64,000 bases of DNA from Streptomyces lasiicapitis (lineage in GTDB: Bacteria > Actinomycetota > Actinomycetes > Streptomycetales > Streptomycetaceae). This document shows, piece by piece, positions 40,300 through 48,929 of this stretch. Made by a program: the position numbers and the translations under genes. Position 1 is the first letter of the stretch, and the number at the start of each line of letters is the position of its first letter. The notes beneath the pieces are model-generated. The model saw only the letters and a list, made by a program, of their open reading frames with translations. It made no database searches and was not told where the DNA came from. Where the stretch lies: the NCBI RefSeq assembly GCF_014646335.1, contig NZ_BMNG01000012.1, forward strand, positions 330,809 to 394,808. Reading direction: 5' to 3'.

Positions 40300-41026
40300 C
40301 GCTGCGCCCGTTCGACCGGCCGACCCACGCGTCCACGTCATATCCCTTGCGCTCCCAGTAGCCGGGCTCGACCCGGGCGGTGAGTTCGATGCCGGACAGC
40401 CATTTCGCGGACTTGTAGAAGTACATGGGCGCGACGTAGAGGCGGACGGGGCCGCCGTGGGCGTGGTTCAGGTCCTTGTCCTGCATGCGCAGGGCCACCA
40501 ACACGTCGCTCCTGCGGGCCTGTTCGAGGGTGAGGCTCTCGCTGTACGTGCCGTCGAAGCAGGTGAAGCGGACGGCGCGGGCGGTCGGGCGGACCCCGGC
40601 GGCGTCCAGGAGGCGGGAGAGCCTGACGCCTTCGAAGGGGGTGTCGGGCACGCGCCAGCCCGTCACGCACTGCACGTCCCGGACGATCCGGGTCTGCGGG
40701 CGTGCGCGCAGTTGGGCGAGGGTGTACGTGGCGGGGCGCTCGACGAGTCCGGTGACCGCCAGACGGTAGGAGGAGGCGTTCTTGCGGGGTACGGAGGAGG
40801 CGACCGAGTAGTAGCGGAAGCCGCCGCCGTTGGGCAGGAGCTCGGTGAGGCCGGTGGGGTCCTTGTCGGACGCGGCGCCCAGGAACCTTTCGAGGCCGCG
40901 CTGCAGCGGGGGCGCTGCGGCCACGCCGAGGGCGCCGAGCGCGAGGGTGCCGAGGACCAGACGGCGGCCCACGGGCGCGCCGTCGGCCTCCGGCTGGGTG
41001 GTGGGGTCCGGCTGGTCGGTCGTCAC
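40283..41026 (-). CDS. Membrane-linked YedY-like molybdopterin oxidoreductase
   Basis: 247 residues. The N-terminal segment GRRLVLGTLALGALGVAAAP (about 19-38) is an RR-containing hydrophobic stretch, either a Tat-type signal or an anchor. The sulfite-oxidase-type Mo domain follows, with the ligand cysteine in RDVQCVTGWRVPDTP (about 113-127), FTCFDGTYSESL and VAPMYFYKSAKWLSGIEL. The latter closely parallels the soluble enzyme at 5227-5844. The partner is the overlapping cytochrome b gene. The substrate is unknown; YedY homologues repair oxidised methionine, but this has not been shown here. Confidence 0.87.
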   Translation of the reverse strand: MTTDQPDPTTQPEADGAPVGRRLVLGTLALGALGVAAAPPLQRGLERFLGAASDKDPTGLTELLPNGGGFRYYSVASSVPRKNASSYRLAVTGLVERPATYTLAQLRARPQTRIVRDVQCVTGWRVPDTPFEGVRLSRLLDAAGVRPTARAVRFTCFDGTYSESLTLEQARRSDVLVALRMQDKDLNHAHGGPVRLYVAPMYFYKSAKWLSGIELTARVEPGYWERKGYDVDAWVGRSNGRSDDPTA

Positions 41027-41110
41027 ACGTCGATTCGAGCACCCGCGGGCACGGGTGGCCAGGGCCCGCGGGTGTCCGTCAGCGGTTCGTCACATCCACC
41101 GGGAGTGCCC

Positions 41111-42715
41111 TCAGCCCTCGCGCCCCGCGTCCCCCGCGGCCTTCTCCAGCTGGAACGCCTCGTTGCCGAGGCCGATGCGCGCGTGCGCCGCCGGTCGCGC
41201 CTTCTTCAGGTACGCGCCGTACGCGAGGCCGACGACCGCCGCGACGCCGATGACGCCCGGCAGCAGCCAGCTCAGCGAGGAGTCGGGGCCCGCGCCGACG
41301 AGGACGTCGAAGTCCCTGACCGTGTAGCCCGCGATGACGAGCAGCGCGATCGCGGCGAGCGCGGACGCCGTGATCCGCCAGGCCTGGGCACGCGCGGCGC
41401 CGCGCCGCACGAAGAAGACGATGACGGCGATCGACGCGGTGGCCATCAGGAGCAGCACGCCGAGGGCGCCGACGTTGCCGCCCCAGGTGAACAGGTGCAG
41501 GACGGGCGCGGTGGGGTCGCCCGCCGGGGCGTCGTCCGTGACGGCGAACGCGATCACCACGACGACGGACACCACGGTCTGGAGCAGCGAACCCGTGCCG
41601 GGCGCGCCGCTCGCGCCGTTGGTGCGGCCGAACGCGGCGGGCAGCAGGCCTTCGCGGCCCATGGCGAAGGCGTAGCGGGCGACGACGTTGTGGAAGCTCA
41701 ATATGGCCGCGAAGATGCCGGTCACGAACAGGACGTGGAGGACGTCGGTGAAGGTGCCGCCGAGGCGCGGCTCGGTGAGTCCGAACAGCAGCCCCGCGCT
41801 CTGCTCCTGTGCGGCGGGCACGATGCCGGAGGGCCCGGCGGCGACGGTGAGGGCCCAGGAGCTGAGGGCGAAGAAGACGGCGACGAAGCCGACGGCCCAG
41901 AACATCACGCGCGCGACCACGACTTGGGGGCGGCTGGTCTCCTCCGCGTACACGGGCGCCTGCTCGAAGCCGGTGAACGCCGCTATGCAGAAGCAGAGTG
42001 AGGTGGCGACGCCCGCGCCGGTGAGCGTGTCGGGGTTGAAGGCGTGCAGCGACAGGCCCTCCTTCGCCGGGTCGGCGACAGCGGCGATGTCGAAGACGAC
42101 GACGAGCGCCACCTCGACGAGCAGCAGCACGCCGAGCACGCGCGCGTTGAGGTCGATCTTCAGCCAGCCCAGCGCGCCGACGATCAGGACGGTGACGAGC
42201 GCGGGGACCCACCAGCCGACGGTGACGTCGAAGTACTTGTCGAGCAGCCCGGACACCTCGAAGCCGAGGATGCCGAACAGGCCCACCTGGAGCACGCTGT
42301 AGGCCACGAGCGCGACGGCGGAGGCGGCCGCGCCCGCGGTGCCGCCGAGGCCGCGCGAGATGTAGGCGTAGAAGGCGCCGGCGTTGTGGACGTGCCTGCT
42401 CATCTCCGCGTAGCCGAAGCTGAAGAGGGCGAGGACGACGCCGAGGATGAGGAAGAGCAGGGGCTGTCCGACGACGCCCATCACTCCGTACGTGGTGGGC
42501 ATGACGCCCGCGACGACCATGAGTGGCCCGGTGGCGGCGAGGACGGACAGCAGCAGGCCCGCGGTGCCGAGGCGCCCGGCGCGCAGGGCCCGTTCCTGGC
42601 CCACGTAGGTGTTGATGCCGCCCTGGGGCGGCACGGACCTGCCGCGGGATCCGGTGCCGACTCCGCCTGCGCTGGTCGCACTGGTTGCACTCGTGCTCGA
42701 ACTGCCCGTCGCCAT
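41111..42715 (-). CDS. APC family amino-acid permease
   Basis: Integral membrane transporter of 534 residues with 12 predicted transmembrane segments. The first helix region has the APC signature (GLLLSVLAATGPLMVVAGVM), followed by FSFGYAEMSRHVHNAGAFYA, which matches the EMSRHVxNAGAFY pattern of amino-acid/polyamine permeases. ISRGLGGTAGAAASAVALVA comes next, and the C-terminus is hydrophilic (RIGLGNEAFQLEKAAGDAGR). A Thr/Ser-rich cytoplasmic N-terminal tail precedes it. It likely imports an amino acid or amine. The TPR-like gene upstream on the same strand is separated by about 80 bp. Confidence 0.88.
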   Translation of the reverse strand: MATGSSSTSATSATSAGGVGTGSRGRSVPPQGGINTYVGQERALRAGRLGTAGLLLSVLAATGPLMVVAGVMPTTYGVMGVVGQPLLFLILGVVLALFSFGYAEMSRHVHNAGAFYAYISRGLGGTAGAAASAVALVAYSVLQVGLFGILGFEVSGLLDKYFDVTVGWWVPALVTVLIVGALGWLKIDLNARVLGVLLLVEVALVVVFDIAAVADPAKEGLSLHAFNPDTLTGAGVATSLCFCIAAFTGFEQAPVYAEETSRPQVVVARVMFWAVGFVAVFFALSSWALTVAAGPSGIVPAAQEQSAGLLFGLTEPRLGGTFTDVLHVLFVTGIFAAILSFHNVVARYAFAMGREGLLPAAFGRTNGASGAPGTGSLLQTVVSVVVVIAFAVTDDAPAGDPTAPVLHLFTWGGNVGALGVLLLMATASIAVIVFFVRRGAARAQAWRITASALAAIALLVIAGYTVRDFDVLVGAGPDSSLSWLLPGVIGVAAVVGLAYGAYLKKARPAAHARIGLGNEAFQLEKAAGDAGREG

Positions 42716-42796
42716 GGCGCGGTTGTCCTCTCCGCCCGTAGTGGGCCGTTGGTCGTGCCTCGTGGCGGTGCGGTGGTGCGGTGGTACGGGGTGTGG

Positions 42797-43759
42797 TCAG
42801 GCCGTCCCGAGTACCGCGCCGCGCGCGGCGAAGTAGGCCTGGTGCGCATCGCGGTCGGGGTACGACCAGGGGACCTCGGTCGCGTACCGGCCGATGCGGT
42901 GGAACAGCGCGGCGGCCTCGGCCGCCCGGCCCTCGCAGAACGTGGCGTGCGCGAGGAAGTTGAGGTCGACGAAGCCGCGCGGGTGCACCGACTCGTGCGG
43001 CATCTCCCACTCCAGCCACCAGTCGAACGACGCCTTCATCACCTGCCGGGCGCGGCGGCTCACCCAGTGCCCGGAGGCGACCGGGTCCTTGTTCTCGCTG
43101 CCCGCGGTGGCGAGCACGCGGTAGCGCTCGGCGTGCGCGACGACCGGGAGCACCGCCAACGGCGAGTGGTCGGGGGCCTGTTCGGCCGCCCACGTCGCGA
43201 AGTCGTACACCTCGTGCAGCGGGTCCTGACCAGCACCCGGCCGCCGTTCGGCGAGGCGGGCGACCATCAGGTGGTGGGCGTGGTGGTGCTCGGGGTGCCG
43301 GTGGCGGACCTCGTCGAAGAGGCGTACGACGTCCTCCTCGTGGCCGAGCGAGCGCTCCAGGAGCAGCAGCGCGAGCCACGGGGTGGGGTCGAAGGGGACA
43401 AGGGCGGCCGCCTCGCGGCAGGACGCGCGGGCCTTCTCGGAGCGTTCCTTGCCGCGCAGCGCGCGGTGCACGGCGGCGAAGGCGAGCAGGACGGCGGCGT
43501 CGGCGCTCTCCGGTTCCGCGAGCCGCCAGTCGCGGGCCCAGGCGGCGGTCGAGGACTCGCGCGCGAGGACGTCCACGCGGTGGCCCCTGCGGTCCCAGTC
43601 GTCGCCGGTGTCGGCGAGCAGCGCGCGCACCTCGGTCCAGCGCCCTTGCGTCAACGCGGCCCGGGCGGCGACGAGTTCGGTGTCGTCGAGGGCGGCGTCG
43701 AAGCCGTGTGCGGCCTTTTTCCGGGAGCGGCCGAGGGGCGGTGGCGGAGGTGGGGACAC
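42797..43759 (-). CDS. Hypothetical protein with helical (TPR-like) repeats
   Basis: 320 residues, function not recognised. A Pro-rich N-terminus (SPPPPPPLGRSRKK) precedes alpha-helical repeats such as VAARAALTQGRWTEVRALLA, AVLLAFAAVHRALRGKERSE and FDPTPWLALLLLERSLGHEE, which look like tetratricopeptide units. The middle has a histidine cluster (RHRHPEHHHAHHL). The C-terminal half includes DLNFLAHATFCEGRAAEAAA and VPWSYPDRDAHQAYFAARG. Cytosolic, no signal. The GTG at 43759 is the start given by the frame. It may be co-transcribed with the permease gene. Confidence 0.7.
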   Translation of the reverse strand: MSPPPPPPLGRSRKKAAHGFDAALDDTELVAARAALTQGRWTEVRALLADTGDDWDRRGHRVDVLARESSTAAWARDWRLAEPESADAAVLLAFAAVHRALRGKERSEKARASCREAAALVPFDPTPWLALLLLERSLGHEEDVVRLFDEVRHRHPEHHHAHHLMVARLAERRPGAGQDPLHEVYDFATWAAEQAPDHSPLAVLPVVAHAERYRVLATAGSENKDPVASGHWVSRRARQVMKASFDWWLEWEMPHESVHPRGFVDLNFLAHATFCEGRAAEAAALFHRIGRYATEVPWSYPDRDAHQAYFAARGAVLGTA

Positions 43760-43971
43760 CGCTGAACGTCCTCCCCGACGCGTTGAGCGAGCGTGTGATC
43801 ACGCACAGCCAACCGGCAGGCACCACTCCGCGTCAAGGCCTCGTCACCGCCGAAGCCGTAAGGTGACCCTTACTCGCCGTTTTGTTCGACTCGTGCCGTG
43901 TTCTACGCCTCGTTCTGCGCCTCAACTCCGGGGCACCCAGGCCGACTTGACGTACTCCGACCGGATCGGCG

Positions 43972-45627
43972 TCAGCCGACCGACTTCGCCGCCGCCCGTC
44001 CTGCCGCGCGCCCCGAGAACAGGCAGCCGCCGAGGAACGTCCCCTCCAGCGAGCGGTAGCCGTGCACTCCCCCGCCGCCGAATCCGGCGGCCTCCCCGGC
44101 GGCGTACACACCCGGCAGCGGGTCGCCGCCCTCCTGGAGCACGCGCGAGGACAGGTCGGTCTCCAGACCGCCGAGTGACTTGCGGGTGAGGATGTTGAGG
44201 CGTACGGCGACGAGCGGACCGGCCTTCGGGTCCAGGATCGGGTGCGGCGCCACGGTGCGCACGAGCCGGTCGCCGACGAACTTGCGGGCACCGCGGATGG
44301 CGGTGACCTGGAGGTCCTTGGTGTACGGGTTGACGATCTCGCGGTCGCGGGCGGCGATGGTGCGGTGCAGGGCGGCCTCGTCGATGAGGGGTTCCTTGGT
44401 GAGGGCGTTCATGCCGCGCACCAGCGCGCCGAGGTCCCGTTCGACGACGAAGTCGGCGCCGTGGTCCATGAACGCCTTGACCGGTCCCGGCACGTCGGCC
44501 CGTGCCCGTCCGACGACCCCGCGCACCGACTTGCCCGTCAGATCGGGGTTCTGCTCGGAGCCGGAGAGCGTGAACTCCTTGCCGATGATGCGCTGGTTGA
44601 GCACGAACCACGTGTAGTCGTAGCCGGTGTGCATGATGTGGTTCAGCGTGCCGAGGGTGTCGAAGCCCGGGAACAGCGGTACGGGCAGGCGGTCGCCGCG
44701 GGCGTCCAGCCACAGCGAGGACGGTCCCGGCAGGATGCGGATGCCGTGCTTGTCCCAGATCGGGGCCCAGTTCTCGATGCCCTCCGTGTAGTGCCACATG
44801 CGGTCGCGGTTGATCAGGCGGGCGCCCGCGCGTTCGGCGATGCCGAGCATCAGGCCGTCCACGTGCGCGGGCACCCCCGAGAGCATCTTCTCCGGCGGGT
44901 TGCCGAGCCGCTCGGGCCAGTTGGCGCGTACGAGGTCATGGTTGCCGCCGATGCCGCCGGAGGTGACGATCACCGCCTGGGCGCGGAACTCGAAGGAGCC
45001 CGTCACCTCGCGGCCGCTCGCCTTGCCCCGCTCCACGTCGGACGGCTCCAGGACCTCGCCGGCCACGGTGTCCACGACGCCGCCCGTGCGGGACAGGCCG
45101 GTGACGCGGTGGCGGAACTTGAACTGGACCAGGCCGCGGGCCGCGCCCTCCTGGACGCGGCGGACGAAGGGGGCGAGGAGGCCGGGGCCCGTGCCCCACG
45201 TGACGTGGAAGCGGGGTACGGAGTTGCCGTGGCCCTGGGCGTCGTAGCCGCCGCGCTCCGCCCAGCCGACGACCGGGAAGAAGCGGACGCCCTGGGCGTG
45301 CAGCCAGGGCCGCTTCTCGCCTGCCGCGAAGTCCACGTACGCCTCCGCCCACTTGCGGGGCCAGTGGTCCTCGTCCCTGTCGAAGCCGGCTGTGCCCAGC
45401 CAGTCCTGGAGGGCGAGTTCCCGGTGGTCCTTGATGCGCATGCGGCGCTGCTCCGGGGAGCCCACGAAGAACAGGCCCCCGAACGACCAGAAGGCCTGGC
45501 CGCCCAGCGACTGTTCCGGTTCCTGGTCCACGAGGATCACCCGGCGGCCGGCGTCCACCAGCTCGGCGGTCGCCGTGAGGCCGGCGAGGCCCGCGCCGAT
45601 CACGATCACGTCTGCGTCGTAGGCCAT
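43972..45627 (-). CDS. FAD-binding dehydrogenase (fumarate reductase/KstD-like)
   Basis: Flavoprotein of 551 residues of the fumarate reductase/3-ketosteroid dehydrogenase fold. The N-terminal Rossmann motif VIVIGAGLAGLTATAELVDA (about 8-27) is followed by RVILVDQEPEQSLGGQAFWS. A second FAD contact VIVTSGGIGGNHDLVRANWP lies at about 220-239. The C-terminal FAD signature GVYAAGEAAGFGGGGVHGYR (about 505-524) and LEGTFLGGCLFSGRAAGR close the fold. Whether the substrate is a steroid or another alkene is unknown. It is monocistronic; the palindromic repeat copy 3 lies in its promoter-side gap. Confidence 0.88.
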   Translation of the reverse strand: MAYDADVIVIGAGLAGLTATAELVDAGRRVILVDQEPEQSLGGQAFWSFGGLFFVGSPEQRRMRIKDHRELALQDWLGTAGFDRDEDHWPRKWAEAYVDFAAGEKRPWLHAQGVRFFPVVGWAERGGYDAQGHGNSVPRFHVTWGTGPGLLAPFVRRVQEGAARGLVQFKFRHRVTGLSRTGGVVDTVAGEVLEPSDVERGKASGREVTGSFEFRAQAVIVTSGGIGGNHDLVRANWPERLGNPPEKMLSGVPAHVDGLMLGIAERAGARLINRDRMWHYTEGIENWAPIWDKHGIRILPGPSSLWLDARGDRLPVPLFPGFDTLGTLNHIMHTGYDYTWFVLNQRIIGKEFTLSGSEQNPDLTGKSVRGVVGRARADVPGPVKAFMDHGADFVVERDLGALVRGMNALTKEPLIDEAALHRTIAARDREIVNPYTKDLQVTAIRGARKFVGDRLVRTVAPHPILDPKAGPLVAVRLNILTRKSLGGLETDLSSRVLQEGGDPLPGVYAAGEAAGFGGGGVHGYRSLEGTFLGGCLFSGRAAGRAAAKSVG

Positions 45628-45957
45628 GGGGGCTCCTCTGGGGGTTCGGCTCGACCGGCGGGGGTTACCGGTGAGTCAGAATCCTGGGTCGGGCGGGGGG
45701 TGCAGTCAACTGCCCTGCGGGGCATTCCCCAACCCCGCCCCTTCCCGAAACCGGGGGCTCCGCCCCCGGACCCCCGTATCGGCCTGAACGGCCTCGTCCT
45801 CAAACGCCGGACAGGCTGAAACCATGCCGCTGCGGCTGGGGGTTTCAGCCCGTCCGGCGCTTGAGGACGAGGCGCGAAGCGCCGACAGGGGGAAAGGGGC
45901 GGAGCCCCAGACGGGGGCCGGGGGCGGAGGCTCCGTGGCGTGAGGTTGGATGGCGGG
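45628..45957. repeat. 330-bp gap with palindromic intergenic repeat, copy 3 of 3
   Basis: The repeat runs from about 45711 to 45935 and is the longest copy. It begins CCCTGCGGGGCATTCCCCAA and CGCCCCTTCCCGAAACCGGG. The inner arms TCAAACGCCGGACAGGCTGA (about 45800) and TTTCAGCCCGTCCGGCGCTT (about 45843) enclose a second small hairpin. Unlike the other two copies it lies between divergent genes (dehydrogenase - and NUDIX +), so it is not only a 3'-end element. Confidence 0.8.
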
Positions 45958-46482
45958 ATGAGTACCGAGGAGCCTGCGGACGAGGTGCTGGACGTCGTCG
46001 ACCAGGACGACCACGTCGTGGGGACAGCACCACGCGGCGAGGTGTACGCCCAGGGACTGCGGCACCGCTGCGTGTTCATCGAGGCCCGCGACGCCACCGG
46101 CCGCGTGTTCGTGCACCGCCGCACCCCGACCAAGCTGGTCTTCCCCTCCCTGTACGACATGTTCGTCGGCGGCGTGGTCGCGGCGGGCGAGTCGTACGAC
46201 GACGCGGCGCTGCGCGAGGCCCAGGAGGAGCTCGGCGTCACAGGGCTCCCCCGCCCCGTACCCCTCTTCAAGTTCCTGTACGACGACGGCGCGGGCCGCA
46301 CCTGGTGGTCGTCGGTGTACGAGGTGCGCTGCACGGCCCCGGTCAGCCCGCAGCGCGAGGAGGTGGCCTGGCACGACTTCCTCACGGACGAGGAGCTTGC
46401 GCGCCGGGCGGCCGAGTGGGAGTGGGTGCCGGACGGCCTCGACGCGTACGAGCGGCTGCGGGCGTTCCGGGCCACCGGCTGA
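45958..46482 (+). CDS. NUDIX hydrolase
   Basis: 174 residues. The NUDIX box is seen in GGVVAAGESYDDAALREAQE followed by ELG (about 72-94), matching G-x5-E-x7-R-E-x2-E-E-x-G. The N-terminus DEVLDVVDQDDHVVGTAPRG and GLRHRCVFIEARDATGRVFV resemble the isopentenyl-diphosphate isomerase-like/YfcD subgroup of NUDIX proteins. The substrate is a nucleoside-diphosphate-linked or similar pyrophosphate, not further defined. The ATG at 45958 was chosen over a GTG 18 bp upstream because it gives the usual short acidic N-terminus and lies past the repeat element. Confidence 0.9.
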   Translation: MSTEEPADEVLDVVDQDDHVVGTAPRGEVYAQGLRHRCVFIEARDATGRVFVHRRTPTKLVFPSLYDMFVGGVVAAGESYDDAALREAQEELGVTGLPRPVPLFKFLYDDGAGRTWWSSVYEVRCTAPVSPQREEVAWHDFLTDEELARRAAEWEWVPDGLDAYERLRAFRATG

Positions 46483-46527
46483 GGGCCCGTCGGGCGGGGC
46501 CCCCGCCGCCCGACCTATCGTGCAACG

Positions 46528-46920
46528 GTGAGCACCTTCGTACAGAGCATCCGGCTGTGGTTCGCCCCCGAGCGGGTCCGGCAGGAGGGCGACACCCCCG
46601 ACTACCGCTTCTCGCTCGCCAACGAGCGCACCTTCCTGGCCTGGCTGCGCACCGCGCTCGCGCTGATCGGCGGCGGCTTCGCCGTGGACCAGTTCCTGCC
46701 CGACCTGCGCTGGGGCGTACGCGTCGGCCTGGCGCTCGCGCTGCTCGGCGCCGGGGTGCTGTGCTCCCTGCGCGCGGTCAACCACTGGATGCGCTGCGAG
46801 CGGGCCATACGGCGCGGCGAGGACCTCCCCGCGTCCCGCTTCCCCGCCCTGCTGGGCGTGGTGGTGGCGGTGGTCGCGGTGGTCATGGTGGTGGTCGTGG
46901 TGTTCGGGTGGGAGGGGTGA
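46528..46920 (+). CDS. DUF202 (YidH family) membrane protein
   Basis: 130-residue small membrane protein with three predicted transmembrane helices. The family motif SLANERTFLAWLRTALALIG (about 30-49) is clear. Helices two and three are LRWGVRVGLALALLGAGVLC and FPALLGVVVAVVAVVMVVVV. The function is not established; DUF202 proteins resemble a domain of eukaryotic VTC/phosphate-related proteins. The GTG start is near the NUDIX stop, and the stop overlaps the start of a second DUF202 gene (GTGA), so the two form a coupled pair. Confidence 0.88.
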   Translation: MSTFVQSIRLWFAPERVRQEGDTPDYRFSLANERTFLAWLRTALALIGGGFAVDQFLPDLRWGVRVGLALALLGAGVLCSLRAVNHWMRCERAIRRGEDLPASRFPALLGVVVAVVAVVMVVVVVFGWEG

Positions 46921-47474
46921 GGGGCCGCGGGGCGGCGGGGTCCGGGGGACACGGGCGCGGAGTCGGCGCGGCCGCCGGAGACGGGGCATTCAGCAGCGCG
47001 GGCGGAGAGGTCGGCGGGAGCAGAGCCCGCGACGGACGCGGACCCGGCAGCGGAGGCGGAGCCAGCGGCCTCCCGGTCGGCGAGGGCTTCCGTGCAGGCG
47101 CCGAGGTCGGCGGGAGCGGAGCCTGCGGAGGAGGCGGAGGTGGAGGCGGCGCCTACGACGCCCCGGCGTCCCCGCCGCGGGACCCCGGGCTCCAACCCGA
47201 GCGGACGCGGCTCGCGTGGCGGCGTACGACGCTGACGTGCACCGTCGCCGCCGTGCTGGGCGCGCGGGCGGCGCTGCACGACGGCTCCTCGGCGGCGGAC
47301 GCCGTCGCGTGCGCGCTGTGCCTGCTGCTGTGGCTGGGTTTCCTGGCCGTCGCGCACCGCAGGATGACGGCCCTGACGACGGCACGCCCGCACGCGATCG
47401 GCCCGCGCACCACCGCGGCGGCGGCCCTGTGCACGGCTGCCCTCGCGGTGTGCGCGGCGGCGATGATCTTCTAG
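46917..47474 (+). CDS. Second DUF202 protein with Gly-rich N-terminal extension
   Basis: 185 residues from the GTG that overlaps the preceding DUF202 stop (46917-46920). The first about 90 residues are Gly/Ala/Arg-rich low complexity (RGRGAAGSGGHGRG, GSGACGGGGGGGGAYD), probably disordered. The DUF202 part follows: DPGLQPERTRLAWRRTTLTC, then three hydrophobic helices ending AALAVCAAAMIF. If the low-complexity region is not translated, an internal GTG or ATG start nearer the domain must be used, but none has a clear ribosome site. Paired DUF202 genes of unequal type are common in actinobacteria and may form hetero-oligomers. Confidence 0.72.
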   Translation: MRGRGAAGSGGHGRGVGAAAGDGAFSSAGGEVGGSRARDGRGPGSGGGASGLPVGEGFRAGAEVGGSGACGGGGGGGGAYDAPASPPRDPGLQPERTRLAWRRTTLTCTVAAVLGARAALHDGSSAADAVACALCLLLWLGFLAVAHRRMTALTTARPHAIGPRTTAAAALCTAALAVCAAAMIF

Positions 47475-47802
47475 CCCCGCTGATCGCGATCCCCGCTCGG
47501 GGCAGCCCGGCCCGCAGACAACGCCCTCCCGACAGCGAGACCCGTCCGGAGACGAGCCCAGCCCGCAAACACCGCCCACCCGGACACGAGCCCAGCCCAA
47601 GACAAACCCCACCTGGGCACGACGCCCACCCCGGGCACGAGCCCAACCCAGAAACACCGCCCACCCGGACACGAGCCCCGCCCGAGACAAGCCCCTCCCG
47701 GGCGCGACGCCCACCCCGGACGCAACGCCCACCCCGGACGCAACGCCCACCCCGGGCGCGACGCCCGCCCCGGAGGCGAGGCTCGCCCGCGCCGCACCCC
47801 CC
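47475..47802. repeat. 328-bp low-complexity gap with CACGAGCCC/CGACGCCCACC repeats
   Basis: No gene supported. It holds many degenerate copies of GACACGAGCCC, CCACCCGGAC and, near 47708-47765, tandem 18-bp units GGACGCAACGCCCACCCC. Frames across it are simple-repeat peptides. It separates the DUF202 pair from the convergent quinone reductase gene. Confidence 0.6.
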
Positions 47803-48750
47803 TCAACTCCCCCCGTCCTCCCCCCAGTCCACCGTCACCACGATCTTCCCCCGCGTCCGCCCCTCCTCGCTCAGCCGGTACGCCTCCGCCGCGCGTTCCA
47901 GGGGGAACGTCTCGTGGACGTTGACGGTGAGGACGTCCTGTTCGGCGAGTTCGGTGAGGCGGTGGAGGTCGGCCGCGTCGGGGCGTACGAAGCAGTACTG
48001 GCCGCCGAGGGCGATCACGGAGCCGTCCGCGACGGAGGCGAGGCGGCCGCCGGGGGCGAGGAGGTCCGCGGAGGCGCGGAGCGCGTCGCCGCCGACCGTG
48101 TCGAAGGCCGCGTCGACGCCCTCGGGGGCGAGGGCGTGGACGCGTCCGGCGAGCCCCTCCCCGTACGCCACCGGCTCCGCGCCCAGCTCCCGCAGGTAGT
48201 CGTGGTTGCGCTCGCTCGCCGTGCCGATGACGCGGGCGCCCGCGTGCCGCGCGAGCTGCACCGCGAAGGAGCCGACACCGCCCGCGGCCGCGTGGACGAG
48301 GACCACGTCGCCCTCGGTGACCGCAAGCGCCTTGGTGAGCACCTGGTACGCCGTGAGGCCCGCAAGCGGCAGGCCCGCGGCCTCCTCGAAGGTCAGGTTC
48401 CGCGGCTTGCGCGCGAGCGTGCGCACCGGCGCCGCCACGTACTCGGCGAGGGTCCCGCGCGACAGGAAGTCCTCCCGCACATAGCCGATGACCTCGTCGC
48501 CGACGGCGAATTCCGGGACCGCGGCACCGGGCTGGACCACCACTCCCGCCACGTCCCAGCCCGGGATCACCGGGAAGACGGCGTCCAGGGCCCCGTCGAG
48601 GTAGCCCTCGCGGGCCTTGTAGTCGACGGGGTTGACGGCCGCGGCCCGCACCTTCACCAGGACGGCGTCGGGGCCGACCTTCGGGTCGCGCACATCGCCG
48701 TACTCGAGGACCTCGGGCCCGCCGTACGCGTGGTAGCTGATCGCTTTCAT
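47803..48750 (-). CDS. NADP-dependent zinc-type alcohol dehydrogenase-like quinone oxidoreductase
   Basis: Medium-chain dehydrogenase/reductase of 315 residues in the zinc-independent quinone-oxidoreductase group. The N-terminal GroES-like part has VKVRAAAVNPVDYKAREGYL (about 32-51) and IPGWDVAGVVVQPGAAVPEF. The catalytic-zinc cysteine of true ADHs is absent. The Rossmann motif is VLVHAAAGGVGSFAVQLARH (about 150-169), followed by ARVIGTASERNHDYLRELGA. The C-terminal LSEEGRTRGKIVVTVDWG is the family's GKxVV end. It reduces a quinone or enone with NADPH. It is divergent from the His-rich protein gene across a 180-bp region. Confidence 0.9.
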   Translation of the reverse strand: MKAISYHAYGGPEVLEYGDVRDPKVGPDAVLVKVRAAAVNPVDYKAREGYLDGALDAVFPVIPGWDVAGVVVQPGAAVPEFAVGDEVIGYVREDFLSRGTLAEYVAAPVRTLARKPRNLTFEEAAGLPLAGLTAYQVLTKALAVTEGDVVLVHAAAGGVGSFAVQLARHAGARVIGTASERNHDYLRELGAEPVAYGEGLAGRVHALAPEGVDAAFDTVGGDALRASADLLAPGGRLASVADGSVIALGGQYCFVRPDAADLHRLTELAEQDVLTVNVHETFPLERAAEAYRLSEEGRTRGKIVVTVDWGEDGGS

Positions 48751-48807
48751 CGGGTCGCCTTCATCGGGTCGCCTTCATCGGTCGCCTCACGGAGAGTCAT
48801 GGAAGTA

Positions 48808-48822
48808 TGCGAAACATTTTCA
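48808..48822. promoter_or_regulatory. Candidate Zur-type box upstream of the His-rich gene
   Basis: TGCGAAACATTTTCA. The right half ATTTTCA equals the half-site of the Streptomyces Zur consensus TGAAAATGATTTTCA as I recall it; the left half matches about 4 of 7. It lies about 110 bp upstream of the His-rich ATG. Weak evidence, supported mainly by the encoded protein. Confidence 0.3.
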
Positions 48823-48929
48823 CAAGGGGATGAAGCAGGCATTTAGGACTAGCCTGAGAGGGTCATCCGGCACGGCGAGTCACCCGGCACAGCCCGAGAC
48901 AGATGCTTCCGGCACAGAAGGTGTACGTC

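Noticed and set aside
45861..46910. Plus-strand frame running from the palindromic repeat through the NUDIX and first DUF202 genes
   Set aside because: It is the upstream open extension of the second DUF202 frame; its sequence is shadow-like until 46917.
47700..47770. Tandem 18-bp units as a CRISPR array
   Set aside because: No distinct repeat/spacer structure, no cas genes in the window; units differ by simple drift.
48842..48860. TTTAGGACTAGCCTGAGAG as an iron (DmdR/IdeR) box
   Set aside because: Only the outer TTAGG/CCTGA arms match; the centre does not fit the 19-bp consensus.
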